Made by a program: the position numbers and the translations under genes. From assembly GCF_021018895.1 (NCBI RefSeq), contig NC_079366.1, forward strand, positions 30,851,771 through 30,915,770: 64,000 nucleotides of DNA, written 5' to 3'. How positions within the stretch are numbered: position 1 is the stretch's first letter; each line of letters opens with the position of its first letter. The notes under the pieces were generated by a model that did not search any database, was not told where the DNA came from, and saw only the letters and a list, made by a program, of their open reading frames with translations. Below are positions 34,714-46,965 of this stretch, piece by piece. This stretch comes from Seriola aureovittata (Eukaryota > Chordata > Actinopteri > Carangiformes > Carangidae).

Positions 34714-36221
34714 CTGAGAACAAAAGTCAAAGTGTGAAAAACAACATTTAAAGTACAAATGTTCATTACTTTTGAGCATCACAATCTGAATCACAATCTT
34801 TTTTTAAGTTTAAAAAAGACATTTACATTAACTGTTTGTTGTGTGAAATGAACCTAGAAACGATGCTACATCTGTTCTGATTAATGTAGTTACAGGAACA
34901 AATTCTGGAAAGATATTTCCTGATATATTGTTGACAACACTGACGCTGACTTTTCATTCCTCTGGGAAAATGGACTGTTTCCATCTTTAACAACAATAAT
35001 AATCAACTTAAAGAATTAGATGTTGTCAATTTGGTGATTATTTTAGACAAATTTCATATCCATGAATCTAAATTTAGCCATTCTGTATTTATGGTTAAAC
35101 CATGAAACCAGAATAAAACCAAACAGTAAAATCAAAACAATTTTAACTCAAAAATTAGGAAGCTGCAAAAAACATGGATTTGTGTTCTTTATTTAATATT
35201 TTTATTTAGATCACTCCCCCTGGCTCCATTGTTGTTTTCTATGTATTAATGACTGATTTATTTGTGTACGACTGTTTTTGTCTGTATGTTGCGCAACACC
35301 AGGTGTTCATGGAGGAGAGTGGGAATGAAAGAAAGACCATTCTCCTTGTGACAAGTCAGTGTAGCATCAAAACGATAATGAAGCTTTTATTTTACAGTAG
35401 AAAAGTTTCATAATGTTGCTTTAAGTTTTCAGTTAAGTTCATCTGACTCGTTTCAGAACAAAACAAAATGTTTGATTACACCTCTCAGTTTGTGTTAAAG
35501 CTGCTTGTTGAAACACAGTGAATATGATCAGCTGTACTCACCAGGATCTGAGCAGTTGTTGAGGAAATCCTGATCAACTCTATTTAATTTTTCTTTAGAC
35601 AGAAACACAGAGATTCGTCTCGACTGCAGCTCTGCTGTCGCTCTCACTAACTTTAAGTTTCATTTCAGGAATGTGACGTTGCAGTTTTCCTGTTCCTACT
35701 GTTGCTCCACCTCTCACTGCAGCTCTGTTTGTCAGGGTTTGTTTCCTGCTTCAGGCTCAGACATGATTATAGTGACAGACATTTGACAGAAGATCAGAAA
35801 CTTCTCACTTATTTCATCAGCTTTTCTCTGCAGTGTGAGTTTATCACTCTGAACACTTTTCACTAACAAGAATAAAACTCTCCTCTCTCTGATGTGCTGT
35901 CATGCTGACCTCTGCTGGACACAGAGGGGAAACACATCTGACTGCTACAAACCTCAGACACTCTGAGGTGAAGACTCCACTTTCAAAATAAAACACTTGC
36001 ACAAACACTTTCTTCTTCTGCCCAGGATTTAACTGCAGTGAAACTGAACAGCAGAGTAGTTTCATTCACTTCACAGATTCTGGATATTGATCATTAGAAA
36101 TCACATTGGTGTATTGACTCTAAAACAGAACAATAATAGATCTGAAATCGATCAATAGTAATATGATGTGTTTGTCAGAGTGTAGCTGCTTCCTCCTGCA
36201 GCTCAGACGACCACGGTGGAT
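34714..36221 (-). other. TRIM copy 3 intron, non-coding exon 1 and promoter
   Basis: Intron 34714-35541 (828 bp). The exon ends at 35542. The promoter side has TTTAAGTTTC at about 35650-35661, one base off the IRF core in copies 1 and 5. The minus-strand open frame 35844-36065 is duplicated exactly in copy 4 and has no domain. Confidence 0.55.
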
Positions 36222-38121
36222 AACGAATCAAGAGGCTGGATCTAAGGACCAGACTGAGGAACAAACACAGACCAAGACACTTATTTTTTTAAGTTTATTA
36301 AAGCGTAAATTCATACAGTGCATTTAAAGTTTGAACAGGAAACACTGTCGTTATGCCAGTTTCACTTGAGTAAACCATCGTCTCTGGTTTACCAAATAAA
36401 TGTTACCACAATAAAAGCTAGAAAACACATCATCACTATTAACATCTGTAGAGATCAATAGAATTAGACCAACAGCCAAATAACAGTAAATACAACAGTG
36501 ACATAATAAATGAAAACTATAACTATATTGAGATAAAACATGTTTCCACTGTACATTACCACTGAGTCTCTGCATTAGTTTCCATAAATGAGAGTGAAAC
36601 ATTTAATTTAAAAACTGATCAGTTTGTCATTGTTTGGTTTGTTTTTATGTCTCTAACCAACTGGAATCCTGGTATTTACACCTGAGACACTATTGTAGTA
36701 TAAATACTGTGTAACACAGTAAATGTTAACTTCTGTGCTCACCAGTGTTTTCAGATATTCTGCTGGTTGTTGAGACAGATTTTTGATATCAGGTAAATCT
36801 TCTTCAGACAGAGACTTGTCTTTAATGCAGCTTTGATGTCGCTCTGGAAAAGCTTCAGATTCATTTTAACGAGTGAAGTTGGAGCTGTCCTGTATTTCCA
36901 GTTCTGCCCCGCCTCCTACTGCAGCTCTGTTAATGAAGTTTAAACACCATTATAATGACATACACGGTGCAAATGTTTAATTCGATCTTTAGTCACTAAA
37001 ACAATACAGGAAGTGAATTTCTTTGACTTTTCTCTCCTTTGTTTTATTTGTTTCTGTGGTGTGGGTCTATAGCAGCTCGTAGTACATTCAGTTGAGACTA
37101 ACCAGAATCCTGAAGAGACGATGCTCAACTGACCTCTCACAGTTTTAATGAAACCATCTCCCAGCTGTAAACTGCAGTGTGTGTTGTTACATATCTGTTG
37201 AGCTAAAACACTTGAGGCCTCCAGGTGATACAGCCAGAGACTCATCAAACTGAACAAGCTCTCAGCGTCATAACGGTTCAGGGTAGGGCGACCAGATGTC
37301 CCTTTTTACTGGAGACAGTCCCTGTTTTTGGTGGCCTGTCCCCAGCTACAGCTGTCCCCAGAAATGTCTCAGTTTTTAACTGTGAATTGAAAAAGGACTT
37401 CTAACTGTGCGCTTCTTTTGGCCAAGACAGGGGACTGGCTGCTAGTTATAGCAGCTTCAGAAATGAGGCTAAAACAATTAAAAATAGAGTTATCCACGAA
37501 GATTCTTCTGTTCTTTTTTTTTTGCTTTACATTCTTTTGATCTGTGGAAGCTTTCAAACTAACAGAATATAAATAATTGATGAATAGATAGACAATATGA
37601 CTTCACAACTGCTTCAAAGGTAGGGAGTCATCATTTTATCAGTCGGGAGTGTAATGTCGATCAGCCAGGAGGGAATTTAAAACAAACTTTGATAGTTACT
37701 TGATTCTCCACAGTTCACAGTTTAAAAGAACAAATGAGTCAATGCAAACATGATTCTATTCAAATGTCAAATGAAATTAAATCAAGCTGCTGATTTTAAA
37801 TGTTTTGTTAAAGAAAAATTAAACCTTCAGGGGAACAGGAACGTTGTTTATTACAGATATTAGTTTCTATACTATATTTATCAGTTTATTTATATTCATA
37901 TGTTCATTCTTTCTTCATTACATTATTAATTTCTTCTAACATTTTATAGGCTGTGACATCACAAACAGCTGACACATCAATCCAATGCTTTTTACATGTA
38001 TTTATTTATTTATTTATTTTCATGTAAAAAACAGAGATGACAGACTTCTGCTTTATTCATGATCTTCTCTTAAGGAATTATTTTAAAAATCAACATTTTT
38101 ACACAATCGTCCGACATATAG
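36222..38121. repeat. Segmental repeat block, copy 2 of 3
   Basis: Second copy of the 1.9-kb block at 27033. It includes the first-exon-like donor at 36743 (here gtgagc) and the 105-codon open frame at 36940-37257. It ends abruptly at the duplication joint near 38121-38127. Confidence 0.85.
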
Positions 38122-38132
38122 ATAATGAATCA
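38121..38132. other. Breakpoint of the 6.6-kb tandem duplication
   Basis: The left side matches 28917-28930 (catatagataat...), the right side matches 31517-31530 (gataacgaatcaag). The shared letters at the joint are only gataa, so the duplication joined with about 5 bp of microhomology rather than by exchange between long repeats. Confidence 0.8.
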
Positions 38133-39570
38133 AGAGGCTGGATCTAAGGACCAGACTGAGGAAGAAACACAGACCAAGACACTTCTTTTTTTAAGTTTAT
38201 TAAAGCTTAAATTCATACAGTGCATTTAAAGTTTGAACAGGAAACACTGTCGTTATGCCAGTTTCACTTGAGTAAACCATTCTCTCTGGTTTACAAAATA
38301 AATGTTACCACAATAAAAGCTAGAAAAACACATCATCACTATTAATATATATAGAGATCAATAGAATCAGACCCACAGCCAAATAACTTACACGCCAGCT
38401 GAGAAACATCTTAAATCCAAACTTCAACAACTGTGTATCAGTAAAACTTAATCCAAAGCCCAGTCATTTATACACTAAAAACCCTGTTACCTTATTACTA
38501 CATTGCAGAGTGTAACTGACACCAGTAAATTCATGTGTTCACCCAAAGTTTCCTCACAATTAAAGAAAAATCCCCCTTTTTACCCGTGACTCATATTGTA
38601 CTCTCTCTGTTCATGTTTTAACTCTGAAGCTTCGTGACACACTGAGTGAAATATTTAAGCTCAGAACACCAGGACTGTTATGGCTGCATCATCACATCAA
38701 ACTGAAACAAGTCTAGATAAAGTGAACGTCACTGTGGAAACATTTACCTAAAAACCCAGTCACACACTTTCTGTTTTTACAAATAAACTTTGGGACATTG
38801 AATGAATTTTAAAGTTGTGTGGGCTCAGGGTTTCTCCTCACATGTTTGTCATGATGGATACATCACTGGGTGTCACAGCACTGAAGAGGTTGATGAATCA
38901 ATAGTGGGGGGTTGGGGGGGGGGCACTGAAGCAGTAAAGAGACAAGTAAAATGAAAACTCCAACATGCATTAAATAAAAGTGACCTTATTAATCATCTTC
39001 TGATTAAAACATGTTTACACTGTACATAACCACTGAATATGTTTGTTCCCATGAATCACAGTGACACACTCTTCCTTTGAAAAATAATCAGTTCGTCATT
39101 GTTTGGTTTGTTGTCATGTGTCTGATTCACTGCCATCCTAGGCATATAGTTTCACTGAGTCTATGATTATATAAAGGCAGATGACATGACAGCTCCCTAA
39201 AAATAACGCCAAAACATTTCAGTTGTCTCCTGGTATCTGGCTGTGTAAATAGATCATTAACCCTGCCCCCTCCATGTTAGCAGTTGGAATATGGACCAAA
39301 CTGACAAATCAAAGTACACATCAAGTAAAATTTTCCCAAATGTGGTTTCTGGCATTTTGGGTAGTATTTTTTATCACACTGATGTAAGTTCAAATGGTCA
39401 TTTTTCTGATATGTGTAATTTTAACTAATTATTTTATGGTAATAAAAGGGGGTGTGACTTCATGATTGACAGCTGATTGACTTGAGATTGAGCCAAAATA
39501 TCTGCTTGCTGCTTTGCTCACTTGACTTAAAATTTAATGTTTTATTTCTTGTATTTGCCCCCACAGATTT

Positions 39571-41309
39571 TCAGTGAAAACCATGCACTTGTGTTTCGAA
39601 TTTGAGAGCACGTTTCTTCATTGGGTGAATATGTATATTCAATGTTGGCAATGATTTATAATGAAAGCGATATGGCAATTTAGACGGACAGATGATCAGA
39701 GGAGCAGAGTTTTCACCACCGTCATTATTACAGGGACTGAAGAATGGGTAGAGTTTCTCAGTGAAGGAGCAGCCAGTAAAGGAGTAGATGAGAGCTGCAG
39801 CAGCTACGTCATAAAAGGAGACCAGACCCTCCTCATGATCCACAAACACCCCCACCTTCTCAGGCTGAGACTTCAGAGTGAGGAGGACTGCAGGGTCATT
39901 GCCAGCTATGTACTCGTTTCCATTTCTCAAACAAATCGCCCAGTTACCATCTTCAGGGATCAGTGTGATGTCTCCCTTCCTGTTGATCGACTCTCTGGCC
40001 ACTCCTAATGTCCACTCAGTCTTTCCTTTAACCTGAACATCAAAGTAAAATCTGCCTGAAGAGAAACTCTGCTTTCCTAAGACAAAAACACAGTAAGAAA
40101 ATCTCTCTGGATTGTCTGGGAGATTCTTTTTCACATCACTATCATGCACTTGTTTTCCATTATCAGACAGGATGAGGCTAGGATATGCTGTATCAGGATC
40201 CAGAGTCACATCCTCTGCATACTGCTGGACCCTCTTCAGCTCAGCCTCAAACAGCTTCTTCATCTCTTCACTGAGCGTCTCCTCCAGCTGAGCCACAGCT
40301 CTCACCACAGTCCCCTCATATGATGGTGGACGGACTCTGACCTCTGTCCAGTCCTTGGTGGGTGGAGCAGCTTTCAGGGATGGGAAGCTTTGGAGGAGGT
40401 GGAGGTGGTCTTCAGAGAGTGAGAGCTGCTCCACCTCAGTGCTTCTCTTCATCAGCTCAGAGATTTCCTGTTCCAGCTCTGTGATGAAGTCTTCAGCCTG
40501 TTTGTCTGTGGTTTTCTGTTTGTCTTCGATCTCGTCAATGAGATTATTCAAGCTTCTCTGGACAGACTCCATCAGAGCAGTGAAGACCGAACACTTTCTC
40601 CTATCTCACTGTTTGCTTTTTCCTTGCTGAAGTTGACTAGCCGTTTGATCTCCTGAATCTTCAGTCGTCTCTTCTGGATCATTTGCTGAATTTCAGCCTC
40701 TGTCTTCTCCAGCTCTGCCTTCTTTCCTTCATATTCTTCTTTCAGAGGAACAAACTCATGTGTCTTGTGGTCTAAAACAGAGCAGAGCATGCAGACACAT
40801 GTCTGGTCGGTCTGACAGAACAGCTCCAGAGGTTTATCGTGCTTCGTACACATCCTGTCTTCCAGGTTCTCCACAGGGTCGATCAGCTGATGTCTTTTCA
40901 GGCCTGACACTGTCAGGTGAGGCTCCAGGTGAGTCTCACAGTAGGAGGTCAGACACACCAGGCAGGACTTCAGGGCCTTCAGTTTGGTTCCAGTGCAGAC
41001 GTCACAGGGAACTTCTCCTGGTTTGGAAACTTGTTGCTCTGAGCTGCTGCTGCTGGTTTTCTGTTGAGCTTCATGTTTGAACTGAGCAACAACCTCAGAG
41101 AGCAAAGTGTTGATGTGAAGTTCAGGTCTTCTTTTAAAAACCTTTTTACACATGGGACATTGACACCTGTCACTAATGTCCCAGTGTGTAGTGATGCAGT
41201 TCTTACAGAAGTTGTGTCCACATGGTGTAGTGACTGGATCAGTGAACACATCCAGACAGATGGAGCACAGGAACTGATCTTCAGATCTCAGGTTGCTGGC
41301 AGCAGACAT
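39571..41309 (-). pseudogene. TRIM copy 4, frameshifted in coiled coil (recent duplicate of copy 3)
   Basis: Same as copy 3 except for a few substitutions and one missing base near 40587 (gaagaccgaac where copies 2 and 3 have gaagacccgaac). From the ATG at 41309 the frame stops at 40572, after RING, both B-boxes and the start of the coiled coil, ending ESVRSSLL. The rest of the coiled coil and the complete SPRY remain open from 40572 to 39571 in another frame. A truncated product would keep the ligase half but lose oligomerisation and recognition. It is either a young pseudogene or a base-call/assembly error in a CCC run. The 5' exon ends at 42147. Confidence 0.85.
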
Positions 41310-41318
41310 GTCGACACA

Positions 41319-42827
41319 CTGAGAACAAAAGTCAAAGTGTGAAAAACAACATTTAAAGTACAAATGTTCATTACTTTTGAGCATCACAATCTGAATCACA
41401 ATCTTTTTTTAAGTTTAAAAAAGACATTTACATTAACTGTTTGTTGTGTGAAATGAACCTAGAAACGATGCTACATCTGTTCTGATTAATGTAGTTACAG
41501 GAACAAATTCTGGAAAGATATTTCCTGATATATTGTTGACAACACTGACGCTGACTTTTCATTCCTCTGGGAAAATGGACTGTTTCCATCTTTAACAACA
41601 ATAATAATCAACTTAAAGAATTAGATGTTGTCAATTTGGTGATTATTTTAGACAAATTTCATATCCATGAATCTAAATTTAGCCATTCTGTATTTATGGT
41701 TAAACCATGAAACCAGAATAAAACCAAACAGTAAAATCAAAACAATTTTAACTCAAAAATTAGGAAGCTGCAAAAAACATGGATTTGTGTTCTTTATTTA
41801 ATATTTTTATTTAGATCACTCCCCCTGGCTCCATTGTTGTTTTCTATGTATTAATGACTGATTTATTTGTGTACGACTGTTTTTGTCTGTATGTTGCGTA
41901 ACACCAGGTGTTCATGGAGGAGAGTGGGAATGAAAGAAAGACCATTCTCCTTGTGACAAGTCAGTGTAGCATCAAAACGATAATGAAGCTTTTATTTTAC
42001 AGTAGAAAAGTTTCATAATGTTGCTTTAAGTTTTCAGTTAAGTTCATCTGACTCGTTTCAGAACAAAACAAAATGTTTGATTACACCTCTCAGTTTGTGT
42101 TAAAGCTGCTTGTTGAAACACAGTGAATATGATCAGCTGTACTCACCAGTATCTGAGCAGTTGTTGAGGAAATCCTGATCAACTCTATTTAATTTTTCTT
42201 TAGACAGAAACACAGAGATTCGTCTCGACTGCAGCTCTGCTGTCGCTCTCACTAACTTTAAGTTTCATTTCAGGAATGTGACGTTGCAGTTTTCCTGTTC
42301 CTACTGTTGCTCCACCTCTCACTGCAGCTCTGTTTGTCAGGGTTTGTTTCCTGCTTCAGGCTCAGACATGATTATAGTGACAGACATTTGACAGAAGATC
42401 AGAAACTTCTCACTTATTTCATCAGCTTTTCTCTGCAGTGTGAGTTTATCACTCTGAACACTTTTCACTAACAAGAATAAAACTCTCCTCTCTCTGATGT
42501 GCTGTCATGCTGACCTCTGCTGGACACAGAGGGGAAACACATCTGACTGCTACAAACCTCAGACACTCTGAGGTGAAGACTCCACTTTCAAAATAAAACA
42601 CTTGCACAAACACTTTCTTCTTCTGCCCAGGATTTAACTGCAGTGAAACTGAACAGCAGAGTAGTTTCATTCACTTCACAGATTCTGGATATTGATCATT
42701 AGAAATCACATTGGTGTATTGACTCTAAAACAGAACAATAATAGATCTGAAATCGATCAATAGTAATATGATGTGTTTGTCAGAGTGTAGCTGCTTCCTC
42801 CTGCAGCTCAGACGACCACGGTGGATA
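41319..42827 (-). other. TRIM copy 4 intron, non-coding exon 1 and promoter
   Basis: Mirror of 34714-36221 with an identical intron length (828 bp). The IRF-type core has the same single mismatch as in copy 3. Confidence 0.55.
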
Positions 42828-44727
42828 ACGAATCAAGAGGCTGGATCTAAGGACCAGACTGAGGAACAAACACAGACCAAGACACTTCTTTTTTTAAGTT
42901 TATTAAAGCTTAAATTCATACAGTGCATTTAAAGTTTGAACAGGAAACACTGTCGTTATGCCAGTTTCACTTGAGTAAACCATCGTCTCTGGTTTACCAA
43001 ATAAATGTTACCACAATAAAAGCTAGAAAACACATCATCACTATTAACATCTGTAGAGATCAATAGAATTAGACCCACAGCCAAATAACAGTAAATACAA
43101 CAGTGACATAATAAATGAAAACTATAACTATATTGAGATAAAACATGTTTCCACTGTACATTACCACTGAGTCTCTGCATTAGTTTCCATAAATGAGAGT
43201 GAAACATTTAATTTAAAAACTGATCAGTTTGTCATTGTTTGGTTTGTTTTTATGTCTCTAACCAACTGGAATCCTGGTATTTACACCTGAGACACTATTG
43301 TAGTATAAATACTGTGTAACACAGTAAATGTTAACTTCTGTGCTCACCAGTGTTTTCAGATATTCTGCTGGTTGTTGAGACAGATTTTTGATATCAGGTA
43401 AATCTTCTTCAGACAGAGACTTGTCTTTAATGCAGCTTTGATGTCGCTCTGAAAAAGCTTCAGATTCATTTTAACGAGTGAAGTTGGAGCTGTCCTGTAT
43501 TTCCAGTTCTGCCCCGCCTCCTACTGCAGCTCTGTTAATGAAGTTTAAACACCATTATAATGACATACACGGTGCAAATGTTTAATTCGATCTTTAGTCA
43601 CTAAAACAATACAGGAAGTGAATTTCTTTGGCTTTTCTCTCCTTTGTTTTATTTGTTTCTGTGGTGTGGGTCTATAGCAGCTCGTAGTACATTCAGTTGA
43701 GACTAACCAGAATCCTGAAGAGACGATGCTCAACTGACCTCTCACAGTTTTAATGAAACCATCTCCCAGCTGTAAACTGCAGTGTGTGTTGTTACATATC
43801 TGTTGAGCTAAAACACTTGAGGCCTCCAGGTGATACAGCCAGAGACTCATCAAACTGAACAAGCTCTCAGCGTCATAACGGTTCAGGGTAGGGCGACCAG
43901 ATGTCCCTTTTTACTGGAGACAGTCCCTGTTTTTGGTGGCCTGTCCCCAGCTACAGCTGTCCCCAGAAATGTCTCAGTTTTTAACTGTGAATTGAAAAAG
44001 GACTTCTAACTGTGCGCTTCTTTTGGCCAAGACAGGGGACTGGCTGCTAGTTATAGCAGCTTCAGAAATGAGGCTAAAACAATTAAAAATAGAGTTATCC
44101 ACCAAGATTCTTCTGTTCTTTTTTTTTGCTTTAGATTCTTTTGATCTGTGGACGCTTTCAAACTAACGGAATATAAATAATTGATGAATAGATAGACAAT
44201 ATGACTTCACAACTGCTTCAAAGGTAGGGAGTCATCATTTTATCAGTCGGGAGTGTAATGTCGATCAGCCAGGAGGGAATTTAAAACAAACTTTGATAGT
44301 TACTTGATTCTCCACAGTTTAAAAGAACAAATGAGTCAATGCAAACATGATTCTATTCAAATATCAAATGAAATTAAATCGAGCTGCTGATTTTAAATGT
44401 TTTGTTAAAGAAAAATTAAACCTTCAGAGGAACACGAACGTTGTTTATTACAGATATTTGTTTCTATACCATATTTATCAGTTTATTTATATTCATATGT
44501 TCATTCTTTCTTCATTACATTATTAATTTCTTCTTACATTTTATAGGCTGTGACATCACAAACAGCTGACACACATCATCCAATGCTTTTTACATGTATT
44601 TGTTTATTTATTTATTTTCATGTAAGAAACACAGTTTACAGATTTCTGCTTTATTCATGATCTTCTCTTAAGGAATTATTTCAAAAATCAACATTTTTAC
44701 ACAATCGTCAGACATATAAATGATAAA
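42828..44727. repeat. Segmental repeat block, copy 3 of 3
   Basis: Third copy of the 1.9-kb block. It includes the donor-like site at 43348 and the 105-codon open frame at 43545-43862. It continues into the 3' flank of TRIM copy 5, as block 1 does into copy 2. Confidence 0.85.
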
Positions 44728-44962
44728 AACTGACATGTTGTCAAGTTTAATAGATTATGAGAAATGAGAAATGTCCCTCATTGACTGAATGAAAAACATC
44801 TTGAACTCCTTCCCCTTTCCTCAAAATTTCTCTTTAATAAGACTTAAACTTAATTGTTTAGTTTGTGTTTATGTCTGCTGTATATTTACACTGTAGACAT
44901 GCAATTTAAAGATTCATTTAATAAGTATATTGATTGTTGTCAATGCTTCATCATAAAAAAGA

Positions 44963-46600
44963 TCAGGCAGTTTGATTGACAGGACAGATGATCAGAGGGG
45001 TGGAGTTTTTACCATCATTATTACAGGGACTGAAGAATGGGTAGAGTTTCTCAGTGAAGGAGCAGCCAGTAAAGGAGTAGATGAGAGCTGCAGCAGCTAC
45101 GTCATAAAAGGAGACCAGACCCTCCTCATGATCCACAAACACCCCCACCTTCTCAGGCTGAGACTTCAGAGAGAGACAGACTGGGGGGTCAGCAAGAGCT
45201 TTGTACTCATTTCCATTTCTCAACCATATCGTCCAGTAACCATTCTGAGGGCTCAGTGTTATGTCTCCCTTCCTGTTGATTGACTCTCTGGCCACTCCTA
45301 AATTCCACTTAGTCTTTCCTTTAACCTGAACCTCAAAGTAAAATCTGCCTGAAGAGAAACTCTGCTTTCCTAAGACAAAAACACGGTTAGAAAATCTCTG
45401 TGGATTGTCTTGGAGATTCTTCCTCACATCACCACAGTGAACTTGTTTTCTATCATTAGACAGGATGAGCCAGTGATTTGCTGTATCAGGATCCAGAGTC
45501 ACATCCTCTGCATACTGCTGGACCCTCTTCAGCTCAGCCTCAATCAGCTTCTTCATCTCTTCACTGAGCGTCTCCTCCAGCTGAGTCACAGCTCTCACCA
45601 CAGTCCTCTCATATGATGGACGGACTCTGACCTCTGTCCAGTCCTTGGTGGGTGGAGCAGCTTTCAGGGGTGGGAAGCTTTGGAGGAGGTGGAAGTGGTC
45701 TTCAGAGAGTGAGAGCTGCTCCACCTCAGTGCTTCTCTTCATCAGCTCAGAGATTTCCTGTTCCAGCTCTGTGATGAAGTCTTCAGCCTGTTTGTCTGTG
45801 GTTTTCTGTTTGTCTTCGATCTCCTTTATGAGCTGGTTCAGGCCTCTGTCAACAGACTCCTTCAGAGCAGTGAAGACCTGAACACCTTCTGCTTTCTCTC
45901 TGTCTGCATCATCTTTACTGATCTTGACTGAGTGTTTGATCTCCTGAATCTTCAGTCGTCTCTTCTGGATCATTTGCTGAATTTCAGCCTCTGTCTTCTC
46001 CAGCTCTGCCTTCTTTCCTTCATATTCTTCTTTCAGAGGAACAAACTCATGTGTCTTGTGGTCTAAAACAGAGCAGAGCACGCAGACACATGTCTGGTCG
46101 GTCTGACAGAACAGCTCCAGAGGTTTATCGTGCTTCGTACACATCCTGTCTTCCAGGTTCTCCACAGGGTCGATCAGCTGATGTCTTTTCAGGCCTGACA
46201 CTGTCAGGTGAGGCTCCAGGTGAGTCTCACAGTAGGAGGTCAGACACACCAGGCAGGACTTCAGGGCCTTCAGTTTGGTTCCAGTGCAGACGTCACAGGG
46301 AACTTCTCCTGGTTTGGAAACTTGTTGCTCTGAGCTGCTGCTGCTGGTTTTCTGTTGAGCTTCAAGTTTGAACTGAGCAACCACCTCAGAGATGAAAGTG
46401 TTGATGTGAAGCTCAGGTCTTATGTTGAAAACCTTTTTACACATGGGACACTGACACCTGTCACTAATGTCCCAGTGTGTAGTGATGCAGTTCTTACAGA
46501 AGTTGTGTCCACATGATGTAGTGACTGGATCAGTGAACACATCCAGACAGATGGAGCACAGGAACTGATCTTCAGATCTCAGGTTGCTGGCAGCAGACAT
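44963..46600 (-). CDS. TRIM E3 ubiquitin ligase, copy 5 (bloodthirsty/TRIM39-like), intact
   Basis: 545 aa from MSAASNLRSEDQF; the frame extends 18 codons upstream across the acceptor, so the ATG at 46600 is preferred. RING, B-box 1, B-box 2, coiled coil of the copy 1 type (IKHSVKISKDDADREK), and a PRY-SPRY with its own variable segment (LSPQNGYWTIWLRNGNEY then KALADPPVCL). It ends CPVNQTA like copy 2. Intron 1 is 356 bp (46610-46965), shorter than in copies 1 and 3 because of an internal deletion near 46875. Outermost copy of the array and nearest to ero1b. Role inferred: RING ubiquitin ligase with a SPRY recognition domain, probably immune. Confidence 0.9.
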   Translation of the reverse strand: MSAASNLRSEDQFLCSICLDVFTDPVTTSCGHNFCKNCITTHWDISDRCQCPMCKKVFNIRPELHINTFISEVVAQFKLEAQQKTSSSSSEQQVSKPGEVPCDVCTGTKLKALKSCLVCLTSYCETHLEPHLTVSGLKRHQLIDPVENLEDRMCTKHDKPLELFCQTDQTCVCVLCSVLDHKTHEFVPLKEEYEGKKAELEKTEAEIQQMIQKRRLKIQEIKHSVKISKDDADREKAEGVQVFTALKESVDRGLNQLIKEIEDKQKTTDKQAEDFITELEQEISELMKRSTEVEQLSLSEDHFHLLQSFPPLKAAPPTKDWTEVRVRPSYERTVVRAVTQLEETLSEEMKKLIEAELKRVQQYAEDVTLDPDTANHWLILSNDRKQVHCGDVRKNLQDNPQRFSNRVFVLGKQSFSSGRFYFEVQVKGKTKWNLGVARESINRKGDITLSPQNGYWTIWLRNGNEYKALADPPVCLSLKSQPEKVGVFVDHEEGLVSFYDVAAAALIYSFTGCSFTEKLYPFFSPCNNDGKNSTPLIICPVNQTA

Positions 46601-46965
46601 GTCGACACACTGAGAACAAAAGTCAAAGTGTGAAAAATAACATTTAAAATACAAATGTTCATTACCTTAGAGCATCACAATCTGAATCACTATCTTTTTT
46701 TAAGTTTAAAAAAGACATTTACATTAACTGTTTGTTATGTGAAATGAACCTAGAAACGATGCTACATCTGTTCTGGCTAATGTAGTTACAGGAACAAATT
46801 CTGGAAAGATATTTCCCGATATATTGTTGACAACACTGACGCTGACTTTTCGCTCCTCTGGGAAAATGGACTCCTTTCATAACAAAACTAAATGTTTGAT
46901 TACACCTCTCAGTTTGTGTTAAAGCTGCTTGTTGAAACACAGTGAATATGATCAGCTGTACTCAC

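Larger units (their letters stand above)
31522..38126. repeat. 6,605-bp tandem duplication, unit 1 (with TRIM copy 3)
   Basis: Unit 1 starts at gaatcaagaggctgg (31522); the same phrase starts unit 2 at 38127. Corresponding landmarks stay exactly 6,605 bp apart: the TRIM start codon at 34704 versus 41309, and the exon donor at 35542 versus 42147. The two units look almost identical, so the event is recent. Confidence 0.92.
38127..44731. repeat. 6,605-bp tandem duplication, unit 2 (with TRIM copy 4)
   Basis: Second unit. It is almost identical to unit 1 up to about 44150. After that it diverges more (for example near 44290-44640), so the right end keeps the older sequence. Confidence 0.9.

Noticed and set aside
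34705..34794. 30-codon N-terminal extension of TRIM copy 3 (similar in copies 4 and 5)
   Set aside because: The extension crosses a good splice acceptor (ttctcag) that is shared by all copies, so it is intron sequence.
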